Origin: DASQPR01 sp035713725
GTDB lineage: Bacteria > Actinomycetota > Actinomycetes > Mycobacteriales > Micromonosporaceae
Assembly (NCBI GenBank): GCA_035713725.1
Contig: DASTMZ010000032.1
Location: 1 to 23,549 of the forward strand
Length of the DNA stretch: 23,549 bases
Direction of reading: 5' to 3'
This document shows positions 1-7,863 of this stretch, piece after piece. A program made the position numbers and the translations under genes. Under the pieces are notes generated by a model. That model had not been told where the DNA came from. It saw only the letters and a list, made by a program, of their open reading frames with translations, and searched no databases. The first letter of the stretch is position 1; each line of letters begins with the position of its first letter.

Positions 1-28
1 TGACGCTTCGGCGCCCGCCGAAGCGTCA
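1..28. terminator. Perfect hairpin at left edge of window
   Basis: Bases 1-13 and 16-28 are exact reverse complements with a 2-base centre, a 13-bp GC-rich stem. No gene lies between it and the phosphoesterase at 168. It most likely ends a gene to the left of the window, and its symmetry would let it work in both directions. There is no T tract, which is common in high-GC actinobacteria. The stem may extend beyond the window edge. Confidence 0.55.
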
Positions 29-167
29 CGGCCGAACTGTCGCAGCGCCGGTTCGACCGAACCCTTTGCGATTGCCGCGCGCGTTTGGTGTGCTCGATAG
101 TGACACCGCGCGATGGTGGTGAGAGATTTGCGATAGTGGTCACGCAGCGATCCCCGGGGAGACGGAC

Positions 168-815
168 ATGCCGGAGCGCAAGCAGACCCCGAGCGGGCGC
201 CGGGTGGCGCCGAAGCGATCCACCGCGAACGACGGCAAGCTCGCCGAATACCACCGCAAGCGGGACTTCACGAAGACACCGGAGCCGCAGGGCGGCGAGC
301 GCCGCGACGGCGAGCCGGGCTTCGTGATCCAGCATCACCTCGCCACCGCCGACCACTACGACTTCCGGCTCGAGGTCGACGGCGTCCTCAAGTCGTGGGC
401 GGTGCCCCGTGGCCCGTCCCTCGACCCGGCGCAGAAGCGGCTCGCCGTGCCGACCGAGGACCACCCGCTCGACTACGCGTGGTTCGAGGGCACCATCGGC
501 GAGGGCGAATACGGCGGCGGAACCGTGATGGTGTGGGACGCCGGCTTCTACCGCAACACGACCGAACACGACGGCGCTGCTCTATCGATGGCGGACGGCA
601 TCGGTCGCGGCCACGTGACGTTCTCACTCGCCGGGACCAAGCTGGCCGGTGGCTTCGCGCTGACCCGCACCCGGACTGAGCCGAAGGAGCAGTGGATCCT
701 CGTCAAGATGCGCGACGCGAACGCGAGCACCACGCGCGATCCGGTGAAGTCGGCGCCGAAGTCCGCGCTGTCCGGTCGCACCATGCGCCAGATCGCACAC
801 GCGTCCGGCGACTGA
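168..815 (+). CDS. Stand-alone DNA ligase D-type 3'-phosphoesterase
   Basis: The 215-residue protein matches the phosphoesterase (PE) domain of LigD, which in bacterial non-homologous end joining trims 3'-phosphates and 3'-ribonucleotides from DNA ends. After a basic, probably disordered N-terminus (residues 1-45), the PE core shows the metal and phosphate-binding stretch FVIQHHLATADHYDFRLE (His56/57, His63, Asp65, Arg67), then EDHPLDYAWFEGTI (His99) and GEYGGGTVMVWD. There is no ligase or primase-polymerase domain, so this is the single-domain form known in various actinobacteria and archaea. The ATG at 168 is preceded by GGGGAGA at suitable spacing. No Ku or LigD partner is visible in the window. 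The family call is secure. A role in end joining is inferred from the family. Confidence 0.9.
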   Translation: MPERKQTPSGRRVAPKRSTANDGKLAEYHRKRDFTKTPEPQGGERRDGEPGFVIQHHLATADHYDFRLEVDGVLKSWAVPRGPSLDPAQKRLAVPTEDHPLDYAWFEGTIGEGEYGGGTVMVWDAGFYRNTTEHDGAALSMADGIGRGHVTFSLAGTKLAGGFALTRTRTEPKEQWILVKMRDANASTTRDPVKSAPKSALSGRTMRQIAHASGD

Positions 816-975
816 CTCGGTCCCGCCGGGATGCCGGAACGGACCGGCGCGGCCGACGTTCCGCTCCAGGCGCCCGCGGCACGAGCAGCGGAGCAGTCCA
901 CCCCGACCCATCGCCACTGTGCCGGACGCGACAACCCGTCACGGACGCGTGAGAGCCGCGCCGGTCCGGAAGCCT

Positions 976-997
976 GTTACCCGCTACCCGGCGTAAC
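976..997. terminator. Weak hairpin between convergent genes
   Basis: GTTAC+CCG pairs with CGG+GTAAC around a 5-base loop, with one bulged base. It lies in the 201-bp gap between the convergent phosphoesterase and DedA genes and could end either transcript. The stem is short (8 bp) and has no T tract, so this is tentative. The rest of the gap shows nothing recognisable. Confidence 0.3.
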
Positions 998-1016
998 GAA
1001 ACGACCGGAGCTGCGA

Positions 1017-1709
1017 TCAGGCGTGCGGTCGCGTGCTGTCCGGCGTGGACGCGTCCGAGTCCGCGGCGTCCCACTCTTCGTTCGTGATCATCGCGTCGTC
1101 ACGGCGCCGCTCGACCCGTCGCCGCCGCACGATCCACACCGTCACCGCCACGATCACGATGATCGCCGCGATCGCCGCGGTCGCCGGACCGAGGGCGCGC
1201 TCGATCGCCCGATACGAGTTGCCGGCGAGGTATCCGACCAGCACCGCGAGCACGCCCCACGTCACGCCGGCCACCACGTTGTAGACCAGGAAGCGTGAGT
1301 ACTTCAGCTTCGCCGTACCGGCCAAAAACGGGGTGACCGCGCGTAGGAAGGCGATGTAGCGACCGGCGAGCACCGCCGGACCACCGCGGCGTTCGAGATA
1401 TCGGCGGGCACGTTCCACGCGCGCCTCACGGCTTCGCAGCACTCGGGTGCGCAACAACCGTGGGCCATAGAGCCGACCGAGCAGGTAGCCGAGATTGTCG
1501 CCGAGGATCGCCGCGAGCACGACGATCACGCACAGCACGGTGAACGACGCGTTGCCGCGGCTCGCCGCGACACCGCCGAGGATCGCCGCGGTCTCGCCAG
1601 GCACGATGAGGCCGACGAACACCGCGTCCTCGCCGAAGACGAGGAGTCCGACGGTCAGATAGACGGCCAGACCATGGAGTGCGAGCACCCGCTCGACGAG
1701 GCCGCTCAT
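1017..1709 (-). CDS. DedA family membrane protein
   Basis: The 230-residue protein has the DedA (SNARE-associated/VTT domain) pattern: an N-terminal hydrophobic stretch, the conserved VGLIVPGETAAILGG segment with an acidic residue in a re-entrant region, a central basic loop with FLRAVTPFLAGTAKLKYSRF, and C-terminal membrane helices ending in a basic, charged tail. DedA proteins sit in the inner membrane. Several are proton-motive-force-linked lipid scramblases or flippases, for example of undecaprenyl phosphate or phosphatidylethanolamine, but the substrate cannot be read from this sequence. The ATG at 1709 gives the family's usual N-terminus. An AAGGAG motif at 1733-1738 is too far upstream (23 bases) to be its normal ribosome binding site. 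The gene lies 115 bp downstream of the quinone reductase on the same strand and may be read through from it. Confidence 0.88.
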   Translation of the reverse strand: MSGLVERVLALHGLAVYLTVGLLVFGEDAVFVGLIVPGETAAILGGVAASRGNASFTVLCVIVVLAAILGDNLGYLLGRLYGPRLLRTRVLRSREARVERARRYLERRGGPAVLAGRYIAFLRAVTPFLAGTAKLKYSRFLVYNVVAGVTWGVLAVLVGYLAGNSYRAIERALGPATAAIAAIIVIVAVTVWIVRRRRVERRRDDAMITNEEWDAADSDASTPDSTRPHA

Positions 1710-1805
1710 GGCGGCGAGAACCCTGGAGTCATCTCCTTAAAAGCTACCTAAGCGCGGGCCGATTTCGGCCGCCACGACGCGCCGCCGTGACGCGCGAGAC
1801 AGCAG

Positions 1806-1822
1806 AGGCGCCTGTGGCGCTT
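1806..1822 (-). terminator. Small hairpin after quinone oxidoreductase
   Basis: AGGCGCC and GGCGCTT pair (7 bp, one G-T) around a 3-base loop, 2 bases past the stop codon of the minus-strand oxidoreductase. It could be a weak terminator or attenuator between that gene and the downstream dedA. A second short inverted repeat, GGCCGATTTCGGCC, lies at 1757-1770 in the same gap. Confidence 0.35.
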
Positions 1823-1824
1823 GG

Positions 1825-2787
1825 TCACGGCACAAGCAAGAGCTTGCCAGTGGTACGGCGGCCGGCGAGGTCCTCGTGCGCCCGTGCCGCGTCGGCGAGC
1901 GGATACCGACCGCCGATCCGGATTGACAGCGTGCCGTCCGCTACCCACCCCAGCACGTCGCCGGCCCGCCGCGCGAGGTCGTCGGGCGAGGCGATGAAGT
2001 GCGCCAGCGTCGGCCGGCTCAGGTACACCGAGCCGGCGCCGGTCAACCGCAGTGGGTCGACCGGCGGCACCGGGCCGCTCGCGTTTCCGAACGTGGCAAG
2101 CACGCCGCGCGGCCGGAGACTCGCGAGGCTAGCGTCGAACGTCGCGGCGCCGACCCCGTCGTACACCGCCGCGACGCCTTCGCCATCGGTCAGCGCGCGC
2201 ACCTTCTTCGCGACGTCGTCGTAGTCCAACACCTCCGCGGCACCGGCCTGCTGCGCCAGGTCCGCCTTCTCCGAGGTGGAGGCGGTGCCGATGACCCGTA
2301 CGCCCATCCGTCGCGCGAGTTGGCACAGCAACAGTCCCATGCCACCTGCCGCGGCGTGCACGAGCACGGTGTCGCCTGGCCGCACCGGGTACGTGTCGTG
2401 CAGCAGGTAGTGCGCGGTCATACCCTGCAGCAGCGCCCCGGCGGCCAGATCGTCGTCGACGTCTGCCGGCAGCGGAACGACACGGCTGGCGGCGGCGATC
2501 GCGAACTCGGCGTACGCGCCGGCGAAGTTCGTCGAGCCGACGCGCTGGCCGACCGAGATCGCGTCCACGCCGTCGCCGACCGCGACGACCTCGCCCGCTC
2601 CCTCCGAACCCAGCGTCAGCGGCAACGGCATCGGATACAGACCGGAGCGGTGGTACGTGTCGATGAAGTTCACCCCGACCGCGGTGAGCCGGACGAGCAC
2701 TTCGCCGGGTCCGGGCTGCGGTTCCGAAACGTTCTCGACGACCATCACGTCGGTGCCGCCGGTCTGGTGGATCCGTACCGCCCGCAT
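1825..2787 (-). CDS. Zinc-free quinone oxidoreductase (MDR superfamily)
   Basis: The 320-residue protein is a full-length medium-chain dehydrogenase/reductase of the NADPH:quinone reductase class. The N-terminal GroES-like domain (about residues 1-120) contains GVNFIDTYHRSGLYP and the LGSEGAGEVVAVG segment typical of QOR. The Rossmann domain follows with HAAAGGMGLLLCQLA as the dinucleotide-binding loop. The structural and catalytic zinc cysteines of alcohol dehydrogenases are missing, as expected for this class. The family reduces quinones or other activated double bonds with NADPH in the cytoplasm. The ATG at 2787 has a GGGAAG motif a few bases upstream. The physiological substrate is unknown. 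Confidence 0.92.
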   Translation of the reverse strand: MRAVRIHQTGGTDVMVVENVSEPQPGPGEVLVRLTAVGVNFIDTYHRSGLYPMPLPLTLGSEGAGEVVAVGDGVDAISVGQRVGSTNFAGAYAEFAIAAASRVVPLPADVDDDLAAGALLQGMTAHYLLHDTYPVRPGDTVLVHAAAGGMGLLLCQLARRMGVRVIGTASTSEKADLAQQAGAAEVLDYDDVAKKVRALTDGEGVAAVYDGVGAATFDASLASLRPRGVLATFGNASGPVPPVDPLRLTGAGSVYLSRPTLAHFIASPDDLARRAGDVLGWVADGTLSIRIGGRYPLADAARAHEDLAGRRTTGKLLLVP

Positions 2788-3262
2788 GGCTTCTTCCCAT
2801 CGTTGTCATGGATACGTGCCGCGCGAGTCCACTGTGCCACGTCGTCCGCGCGGTCACGTTCGTGGCACATCCGCTCGGCGAGCGCGACGCCTGCCGGATC
2901 CGGCGTACGAGCCGCCGTCTGAGCGGTTCGGGCCGTTCTGGCCTCCGTTGTCCGGCGGCAGCGGGTACTCGACCGACCGTCCGTACGACTACCCACCGTA
3001 GTTTTGACGACACTAATTGCTATTCTTAGAGATCCAGAATGCGAGCGCGACCACAATTCGTGGAAATTGCCCATCGAGTCGGCGATCGAGAATTGGCGCA
3101 ATTTCTGCACGCTCTGTATTTGACTGACTACGATGCGTATAGGTGCCGGCCGCATGTGCGCTGAGCAGGGGGGATCTTCCCGATTTGAGCATGGATCTCG
3201 GTGAAGATGGGCACCGCACTAGCTATAGCATTTCGGATAAATCCCAGTTTATGCTTGCTGCC
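2788..3262. other. Intergenic spacer with AT-richer half
   Basis: This divergent spacer separates the oxidoreductase (-) from the carboxypeptidase (+). Its first part is GC-rich like the surroundings and holds a possible 55-codon ORF (2834-3001). From about 3003 the base composition becomes visibly AT-richer and stays so into the start of the carboxypeptidase gene, so promoters for both genes probably lie here. TTGACG at 3004 and TTGACT at 3120 look like -35 boxes, but neither has a convincing -10 at 16-18 bp, so no promoter is assigned. I see no tRNA, riboswitch or repeat. Confidence 0.5.
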
Positions 3263-4561
3263 ATGCGATCGATATCCCCCATCACCGCGCATCAGAAAAT
3301 CCACCCGATAATCCGTCGCCATTGGCGTGCGGGCCTCGCAGTTCTTGCGGGACTACTCGTGGTAATTCTCGCGACAGCGCCATGGCAAGGGAGCACCGCG
3401 CGTCAGCCCACCGCCGACGGCGCTGCCTCGTCGCAGCCGGCAACCGGCGGCTCTGCGGCACCCGCGACGCCGCCCGGTGCCGCCGCGCCGAAGCAGAGCG
3501 CACCCGCCGCGGTGGCGGTCAACCGCCCGATCGACCTCACCACCCCGGGCAAGACCAAGATGCCGTGGCCGGCAAAGGGCCAGACCGCGATCGGTGTCGT
3601 GGGCGTCGGCAACTTCGGCCACTCCGGTCGCCAGGTGTCGATCCCGACCGCGAGCGTCGCCAAGGCGATGACCGCCTACCTGATCCTCAAGCACCACCCG
3701 ATGAACACCCACTCGCAGGGTCCCGTGCTGCACGTCTCGTACCAAGAGGCTCGTGCGTTCAACCACCAGGTCGCGCTGGGTCAGTCGCTGGTACCCGTGC
3801 GGTCCGGCGAGGCACTGACCGAGCGTCAGGCGCTGCAGGCGCTGATGCTGGCGTCGGCCGACAACATGGCACAGATCCTGGGCCGCTGGGACGCGGGCAA
3901 CGTGCCGGCGTTCCTCAAGATGATGAACGCGGAGGCCAGGAACCTCGGCATGCTGCACACCCGCTACACGGACCCGTCCGGCTACGACAAGCGCACGCAC
4001 TCCACCGCGGAGGACCAGATGAAGCTGGCCGCGGCGGCGCTGCGGCTGCCGAGCTTCCAGCAGATCACGTCGCAGAAGACCGCGGTGATCCCGGTGGCCG
4101 GCAAGATCAAGAACTTCAACGCGCTGCTCGGTGAGCCGGGCGTGGTCGGCATCAAGACCGGCTCGATGAGCGCGGCCGGCGGCTGCCTGTCGTTCGCCGC
4201 GAAGCAGAAGGTCGGCGGTCGCACGGTGACCATCGTCGGAACCGTCCTCGGCCAGCGCAGTGGTCAGATCGGCGACCTGCACCAGGCATTCGTGTCGAGC
4301 CACAACCTGCTGGCCGCCGCACGCCACGCCCTGAAGCCGGTGAAGATCATCAAGAAGGGCCAGGTCGTGAGCGGTGTGCCGGGCAGCCGGTCGGTGCTGA
4401 TCGCGACGCGGAACGTGACGATCCCGGGTTGGGCCGGCATGGTCGTGCAGAGCCAGATCACCGCGTCGGTGAAGCCGGGCGCCACCAACGGTTCGTACGT
4501 CGGTTGGCTCAAGGTGGGTACGGTGGGTTCGACCCCGCTGGCGGTCACCAACCCGGCGTGA
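3263..4561 (+). CDS. Membrane-anchored D-alanyl-D-alanine carboxypeptidase (peptidase S11)
   Basis: This penicillin-binding-protein-type enzyme trims the terminal D-Ala of peptidoglycan stem peptides outside the cell. From the ATG at 3263 (432 aa) it has a short basic cytoplasmic tail, one hydrophobic segment (about residues 24-40: LAVLAGLLVVILATAP), a Pro/Ala/Thr linker to about 85, then the catalytic domain. Motif 1 is SVAK (131-134, nucleophile Ser131) and motif 3 is KTG (298-300). Motif 2, normally SxN, reads S-A-D (198-200) followed by N. The start is uncertain: the frame is open from a GTG at 3143, with ATGs at 3191, 3251 and 3263, and none has a well-placed ribosome binding site. I chose 3263 because it directly precedes the basic tail and anchor. 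With no C-terminal amphipathic helix, the N-terminal anchor probably holds it in the membrane. Confidence 0.87.
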   Translation: MRSISPITAHQKIHPIIRRHWRAGLAVLAGLLVVILATAPWQGSTARQPTADGAASSQPATGGSAAPATPPGAAAPKQSAPAAVAVNRPIDLTTPGKTKMPWPAKGQTAIGVVGVGNFGHSGRQVSIPTASVAKAMTAYLILKHHPMNTHSQGPVLHVSYQEARAFNHQVALGQSLVPVRSGEALTERQALQALMLASADNMAQILGRWDAGNVPAFLKMMNAEARNLGMLHTRYTDPSGYDKRTHSTAEDQMKLAAAALRLPSFQQITSQKTAVIPVAGKIKNFNALLGEPGVVGIKTGSMSAAGGCLSFAAKQKVGGRTVTIVGTVLGQRSGQIGDLHQAFVSSHNLLAAARHALKPVKIIKKGQVVSGVPGSRSVLIATRNVTIPGWAGMVVQSQITASVKPGATNGSYVGWLKVGTVGSTPLAVTNPA

Positions 4562-4607
4562 TGCCCGACAAGTGAAACCCCCGGGAAGATTTCCCCCCGA
4601 TGAACTG

Positions 4608-4634
4608 GGCCCCGATCGCAATGCGGTCGGGGCC
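4608..4634 (+). terminator. Terminator hairpin after carboxypeptidase
   Basis: A 12-bp stem (GGCCCCGATCGC paired with GCGGTCGGGGCC, one G-T pair) with an AAT loop lies 46 bases after the stop codon. No T tract follows. It sits between convergent genes and, together with the adjacent tandem repeat, probably separates the carboxypeptidase from the transporter operon. Confidence 0.65.
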
Positions 4635-4644
4635 TAGTCATGCA

Positions 4645-4758
4645 CTCGGTCAGGTCGCCGCCCCCTGGTCAGGTCGCGACCTCTCGGTCAGGTCACGGTG
4701 TCTCGGTCAGGTCGAGACGTCTCGGTCAGGTCGCGACCTCTCGGTCAGGTCGCGGCGG
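4645..4758. repeat. Six-copy 19-bp tandem repeat with palindromic core
   Basis: Six adjacent units begin at 4645, 4665, 4683, 4702, 4721 and 4740. The consensus is CTCGGTCAGGTCGCGACCT. Units 3-6 are exactly 19 bp, unit 1 is 20 bp and unit 2 is 18 bp. The GGTCAGGTC half is invariant and the other half varies. In units 2 and 5 the variable half makes a perfect 12-bp palindrome, AGGTCGCGACCT. The last unit overlaps the end of the ATPase gene, and its invariant TCA supplies the TGA stop codon on the minus strand. The repeat lies between convergent genes, where it may act in transcription termination or protein binding, or be a neutral variable tandem repeat. Confidence 0.85.
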
Positions 4759-6883
4759 CCACCGGCTCATCCGCCGCGACGGCGACCGGCGTCTGGAGCG
4801 GGAAGTGGCATGCCGCGACGTGCCCCGGTCCGAACGGCCGCAACGGCGGCTCGAGGTCCGCGCAGATGTCCTGCGCGTAGCGGCAGCGCGTGCGGAAGCG
4901 GCAGCCACTCGGCGGGTTAGCCGGGCTCGGTAGCTCACCTTCGATCGCGGGCTCCCGCTTTAGCTTCTCGACCGGCGGGTCCGGCACCGGGATCGTCGCA
5001 ATCAACGCGGCCGTGTACGGATGCGCGGCGCGCTGGTAGATGTCCTCGCCCGACCCGAGCTCGACGAGCTTGCCGAGATACATCACGCCGATCCGGTCCG
5101 CCATGTACTTCACCACGGCGAGATCATGCGAGATCACCACGTACGTGAGGTCGTGCAGCTTCTGCAGGCGCTTCATCAGGTTGAGCACCTGCGCGCGGAT
5201 CGACACGTCGAGCGCGCTGACCGGCTCGTCGGCGACGATGACCTGTGGGTTGAGCGTGAGCGCGCGGGCCAACCCGATGCGTTGCCGCTGACCACCGGAG
5301 AACTCGTGCGGATAACGCTGGATGGCGGTCCGCGGCAGGCCGACCTCGTCGAGCAACTCGGTGACACGCTGATCCTGTTCGCGGCGTGTGCCGATGCCCT
5401 GCACGGTGAGCGGCTCGCGCAGGATCGCGCCGACGCGCATGCGTGGGTCGAGCGACGCGTACGGATCCTGGAACATCATCTGCAGGTCGCGGCGCCGTCG
5501 GCGCAACGCGGCACCGCGCAGTGCGCTGATCTGCTGACCGCGCAAGGTGACCCGCCCGAAGGTCGGGGTTTCCAGCGCGACAATCATGCGGCCGATCGTC
5601 GTCTTGCCACACCCGGACTCGCCGACGAGCCCGAACGTCTGCCCGGCACCGATGTCGAACGACACGCCCGACACCGCCTTCACCGATCCGCTGGCACGCA
5701 GCAGGATGCCCTCGGTGATCGGGTATTCCTTGACGAGATTCTCGATCCGCAGTAACGCGTCGGCCGGCGGCCCGCCGTTCGGCGCCGCGATCGGGTCCGG
5801 GACAGAAACCGGCAACCGCGGCGCCGGTACGGTGACGGCCGCCGTACCGCCAACCAGCACATCGGCCACCGCTTCGTCGCCCTCGGACACCGGAGCCGCG
5901 AGGGAGAGGTCGAGCGGACCGGACACCGGATGCCAGCACGCGAACACGTGCGCCGCGCTCAGGCCCTCGAGCCGCGGCTCTTCGGCCCGACAGCGTTCGG
6001 TCGCTCGCTCGCATCGGGCCGCGAAGCGGCAGCCGACCGGTGGGTTCGACAGATCCGGCGGAGTGCCCGGGATGCTGTGCAGGCTTCGCGTGTTGTCCTG
6101 CGCCAGCCGTGGGATCGAGGCCAGCAACGCCTGCGTGTACGGGTGCCGCATGCGGTCGAAGAGGGATGCCGTGTCGGTGGACTCGACGATGCGGCCGGCG
6201 TACATCACGTTGACGCGATCGGTGTTGCCGGCCACCACACCCATGTCGTGCGTGATGAGCAGCATCGCCATTCCGAGCCGGTCCTTGAGATCGGAGAGCA
6301 GCCGCAGGATCTGTGCCTGGATCGTCACGTCGAGCGCGGTCGTCGGCTCGTCGGCAATGAGCACCTTCGGTTCGCAGGCGAGCGCGATCGCGATCATCAC
6401 GCGCTGCCGTAGGCCGCCGGACAGTTGGTGTGGGTAGTCGCCGAGGCGCTCGCGCGGTCGCGGCAGACCGACCATGGCCAGCACCTCGGTCGCCCGGTCG
6501 AGCGCCTCCTCCCGCGTCGCGTGGCGGTGCAGCATGACGCCCTCGGCGACCTGATATCCGACACTCTTCGTCGGGTCGAGCGACGTCAGCGGATCCTGGA
6601 ACACCATCGCGATGTCGTTGCCGCGCACCCGGTTCATCTCGCGGTCCGGCAACCCGACGAGCTCGCGGCCGGCCAGGTTCACTGAGCCGGACACCACCGA
6701 CCCGCCCGGTGGCAAGAGTCCCATCAACGACAGCGCCGTCATCGACTTCCCGCAGCCGGACTCACCGACCAGTCCGAGCGTCTCCCCGGCCTCGAGATGG
6801 AACGACACGTCGCCGACCGCGTGCACGGTCGACTTCGACAGTTCGATGTCGGTGGTCAGATTCGTCACTTCCAGCAGCGCCAC
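4745..6883 (-). CDS. Fused double ATPase of a peptide-type ABC transporter (DppD-DppF fusion)
   Basis: The 712-residue protein carries two complete nucleotide-binding domains, so it powers import alone, as in GsiA-type fusions, where most Dpp/Opp systems use two polypeptides. Domain 1 has Walker A GESGCGKS (40-47), signature LSGGL (154-158), Walker B VLIADEP (174-180) and the oligopeptide-family C-terminal tail with HPYTQALL and a CRFAARCERATERC cysteine cluster (285-298). A Pro/Ala linker spans about 320-375. Domain 2 has Walker A GESGCGKT (421-428), FSGGQRQR (528-535), ADEP (551-554), HPYTAALI and another cysteine cluster (661-674). The frame stays open upstream to 6985, but the GTG at 6883 is the better start: it has AGAGGGG just upstream and lies 55 bp past the permease stop, and domain 1 then starts at once with LLEVTNL. 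It is the last gene of the operon. Peptide is the family default, not a proven substrate. Confidence 0.92.
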   Translation of the reverse strand: MALLEVTNLTTDIELSKSTVHAVGDVSFHLEAGETLGLVGESGCGKSMTALSLMGLLPPGGSVVSGSVNLAGRELVGLPDREMNRVRGNDIAMVFQDPLTSLDPTKSVGYQVAEGVMLHRHATREEALDRATEVLAMVGLPRPRERLGDYPHQLSGGLRQRVMIAIALACEPKVLIADEPTTALDVTIQAQILRLLSDLKDRLGMAMLLITHDMGVVAGNTDRVNVMYAGRIVESTDTASLFDRMRHPYTQALLASIPRLAQDNTRSLHSIPGTPPDLSNPPVGCRFAARCERATERCRAEEPRLEGLSAAHVFACWHPVSGPLDLSLAAPVSEGDEAVADVLVGGTAAVTVPAPRLPVSVPDPIAAPNGGPPADALLRIENLVKEYPITEGILLRASGSVKAVSGVSFDIGAGQTFGLVGESGCGKTTIGRMIVALETPTFGRVTLRGQQISALRGAALRRRRRDLQMMFQDPYASLDPRMRVGAILREPLTVQGIGTRREQDQRVTELLDEVGLPRTAIQRYPHEFSGGQRQRIGLARALTLNPQVIVADEPVSALDVSIRAQVLNLMKRLQKLHDLTYVVISHDLAVVKYMADRIGVMYLGKLVELGSGEDIYQRAAHPYTAALIATIPVPDPPVEKLKREPAIEGELPSPANPPSGCRFRTRCRYAQDICADLEPPLRPFGPGHVAACHFPLQTPVAVAADEPVAAAT

Positions 6884-6938
6884 GCGACACCCCTCTTCGT
6901 CGTACCGACGGTCGTCGTACCCAGTCCCCGCATCGGGC

Positions 6939-7850
6939 TCATCGGCGCCGCAGCCGTACGTCGAACGCGTCGCGCAGCGCATCACCGACGAGATTGCACG
7001 CCATCACGGTCGCGACGAGGCAGATGCTCACCGGGTAAACCAGCCACCAGTAGCCGTTGAGCACTTCGGTGACGCTGTTGGAGACCTGCGTGCCCCAGTC
7101 GGTCTGCGGGAACTGGATTCCGAAGCCGAGGAAGCCCAGCGCGGCGACGGCAAGGATCGCGTTGGCGATCTCGAACGTGATGTTGACAATCACCACGCCG
7201 AGAGCGTTCGGGATGAGGTGGCGGTAGATCAGCCTCAGCTGCGTAGCACCCATCACCTTCGCGGCCGCGACGAAGTCGCGCACGCGCAGCGTCAGCACCT
7301 CGCCGCGAACGAGGCGAGCCGAGGTAAGCCACGAGAAGACACCGAGGATCGCGGACAACGTCAGCACCGAGGCGCCGTACTTGATCGAGACGATCAGCAC
7401 GATGAAGAGGAACGGGATCGACAGCAGCACGTCGACGATGCGCATCATGAACGCATCGAGGATGCCACCGACAAGGCCGGCGATCGCGCCCCACAACGTA
7501 CCGATGACGGTCGCGATGGCGGCGGCGAGGAAGCCGATCTCGAGGGATGCCTGTCCGCCCTTCATCAACCGACCCAACACGTCGAATCCGAGATCGTCGG
7601 TGCCGAGCGGATGTCCGGCGCCGGGCGGCTGGTCAGTGAACAGAATGTTCGTGTTCGTCTGGTCGGTGTGGTAGACGAGCGGCCCGAAGAACGAGAACAA
7701 CACAAAGAACACCAGCACACCGAACCCGACAACGGCGAGCCGGTTGGCGAGGAACTCGCGCACCGCCAGTCGCCAGCCGCTCTGGAGCACCATGAGGTCG
7801 CCGCCCTCCGGCGGTGCGGCCGGCGCGGTCATCAGATCCATCTGAGTCAT
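6939..7850 (-). CDS. ABC transporter permease, DppC/OppC type
   Basis: The 303-residue integral membrane protein has the family N-terminal segment with a long hydrophobic helix (RLAVVGFGVLVFFVLFSFFG), the conserved GTDDLGFDVLGRLMKGG motif after it, several further helices, and a cytoplasmic coupling segment near AAKVMGATQLRLIYRHLIPN that contacts the ATPase. It ends with a GDALRDAFDVRL motif typical of DppC. It would form the channel with the DppB-like permease. The frame is open to 7925, but the ATG at 7850 is preceded by AAGGGGG at 8-base spacing and lies 13 bp after the upstream permease stop, which fits translational coupling. In-frame ATGs shortly after (MTQMDLM) are possible alternatives. 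Confidence 0.93.
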   Translation of the reverse strand: MTQMDLMTAPAAPPEGGDLMVLQSGWRLAVREFLANRLAVVGFGVLVFFVLFSFFGPLVYHTDQTNTNILFTDQPPGAGHPLGTDDLGFDVLGRLMKGGQASLEIGFLAAAIATVIGTLWGAIAGLVGGILDAFMMRIVDVLLSIPFLFIVLIVSIKYGASVLTLSAILGVFSWLTSARLVRGEVLTLRVRDFVAAAKVMGATQLRLIYRHLIPNALGVVIVNITFEIANAILAVAALGFLGFGIQFPQTDWGTQVSNSVTEVLNGYWWLVYPVSICLVATVMACNLVGDALRDAFDVRLRRR

Positions 7851-7863
7851 CGCTTGCGCCCCC

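Noticed and set aside
4645..4758. Tandem repeat as a CRISPR array
   Set aside because: Units are contiguous with no unique spacers of 30 bp or so, and no cas genes are present.
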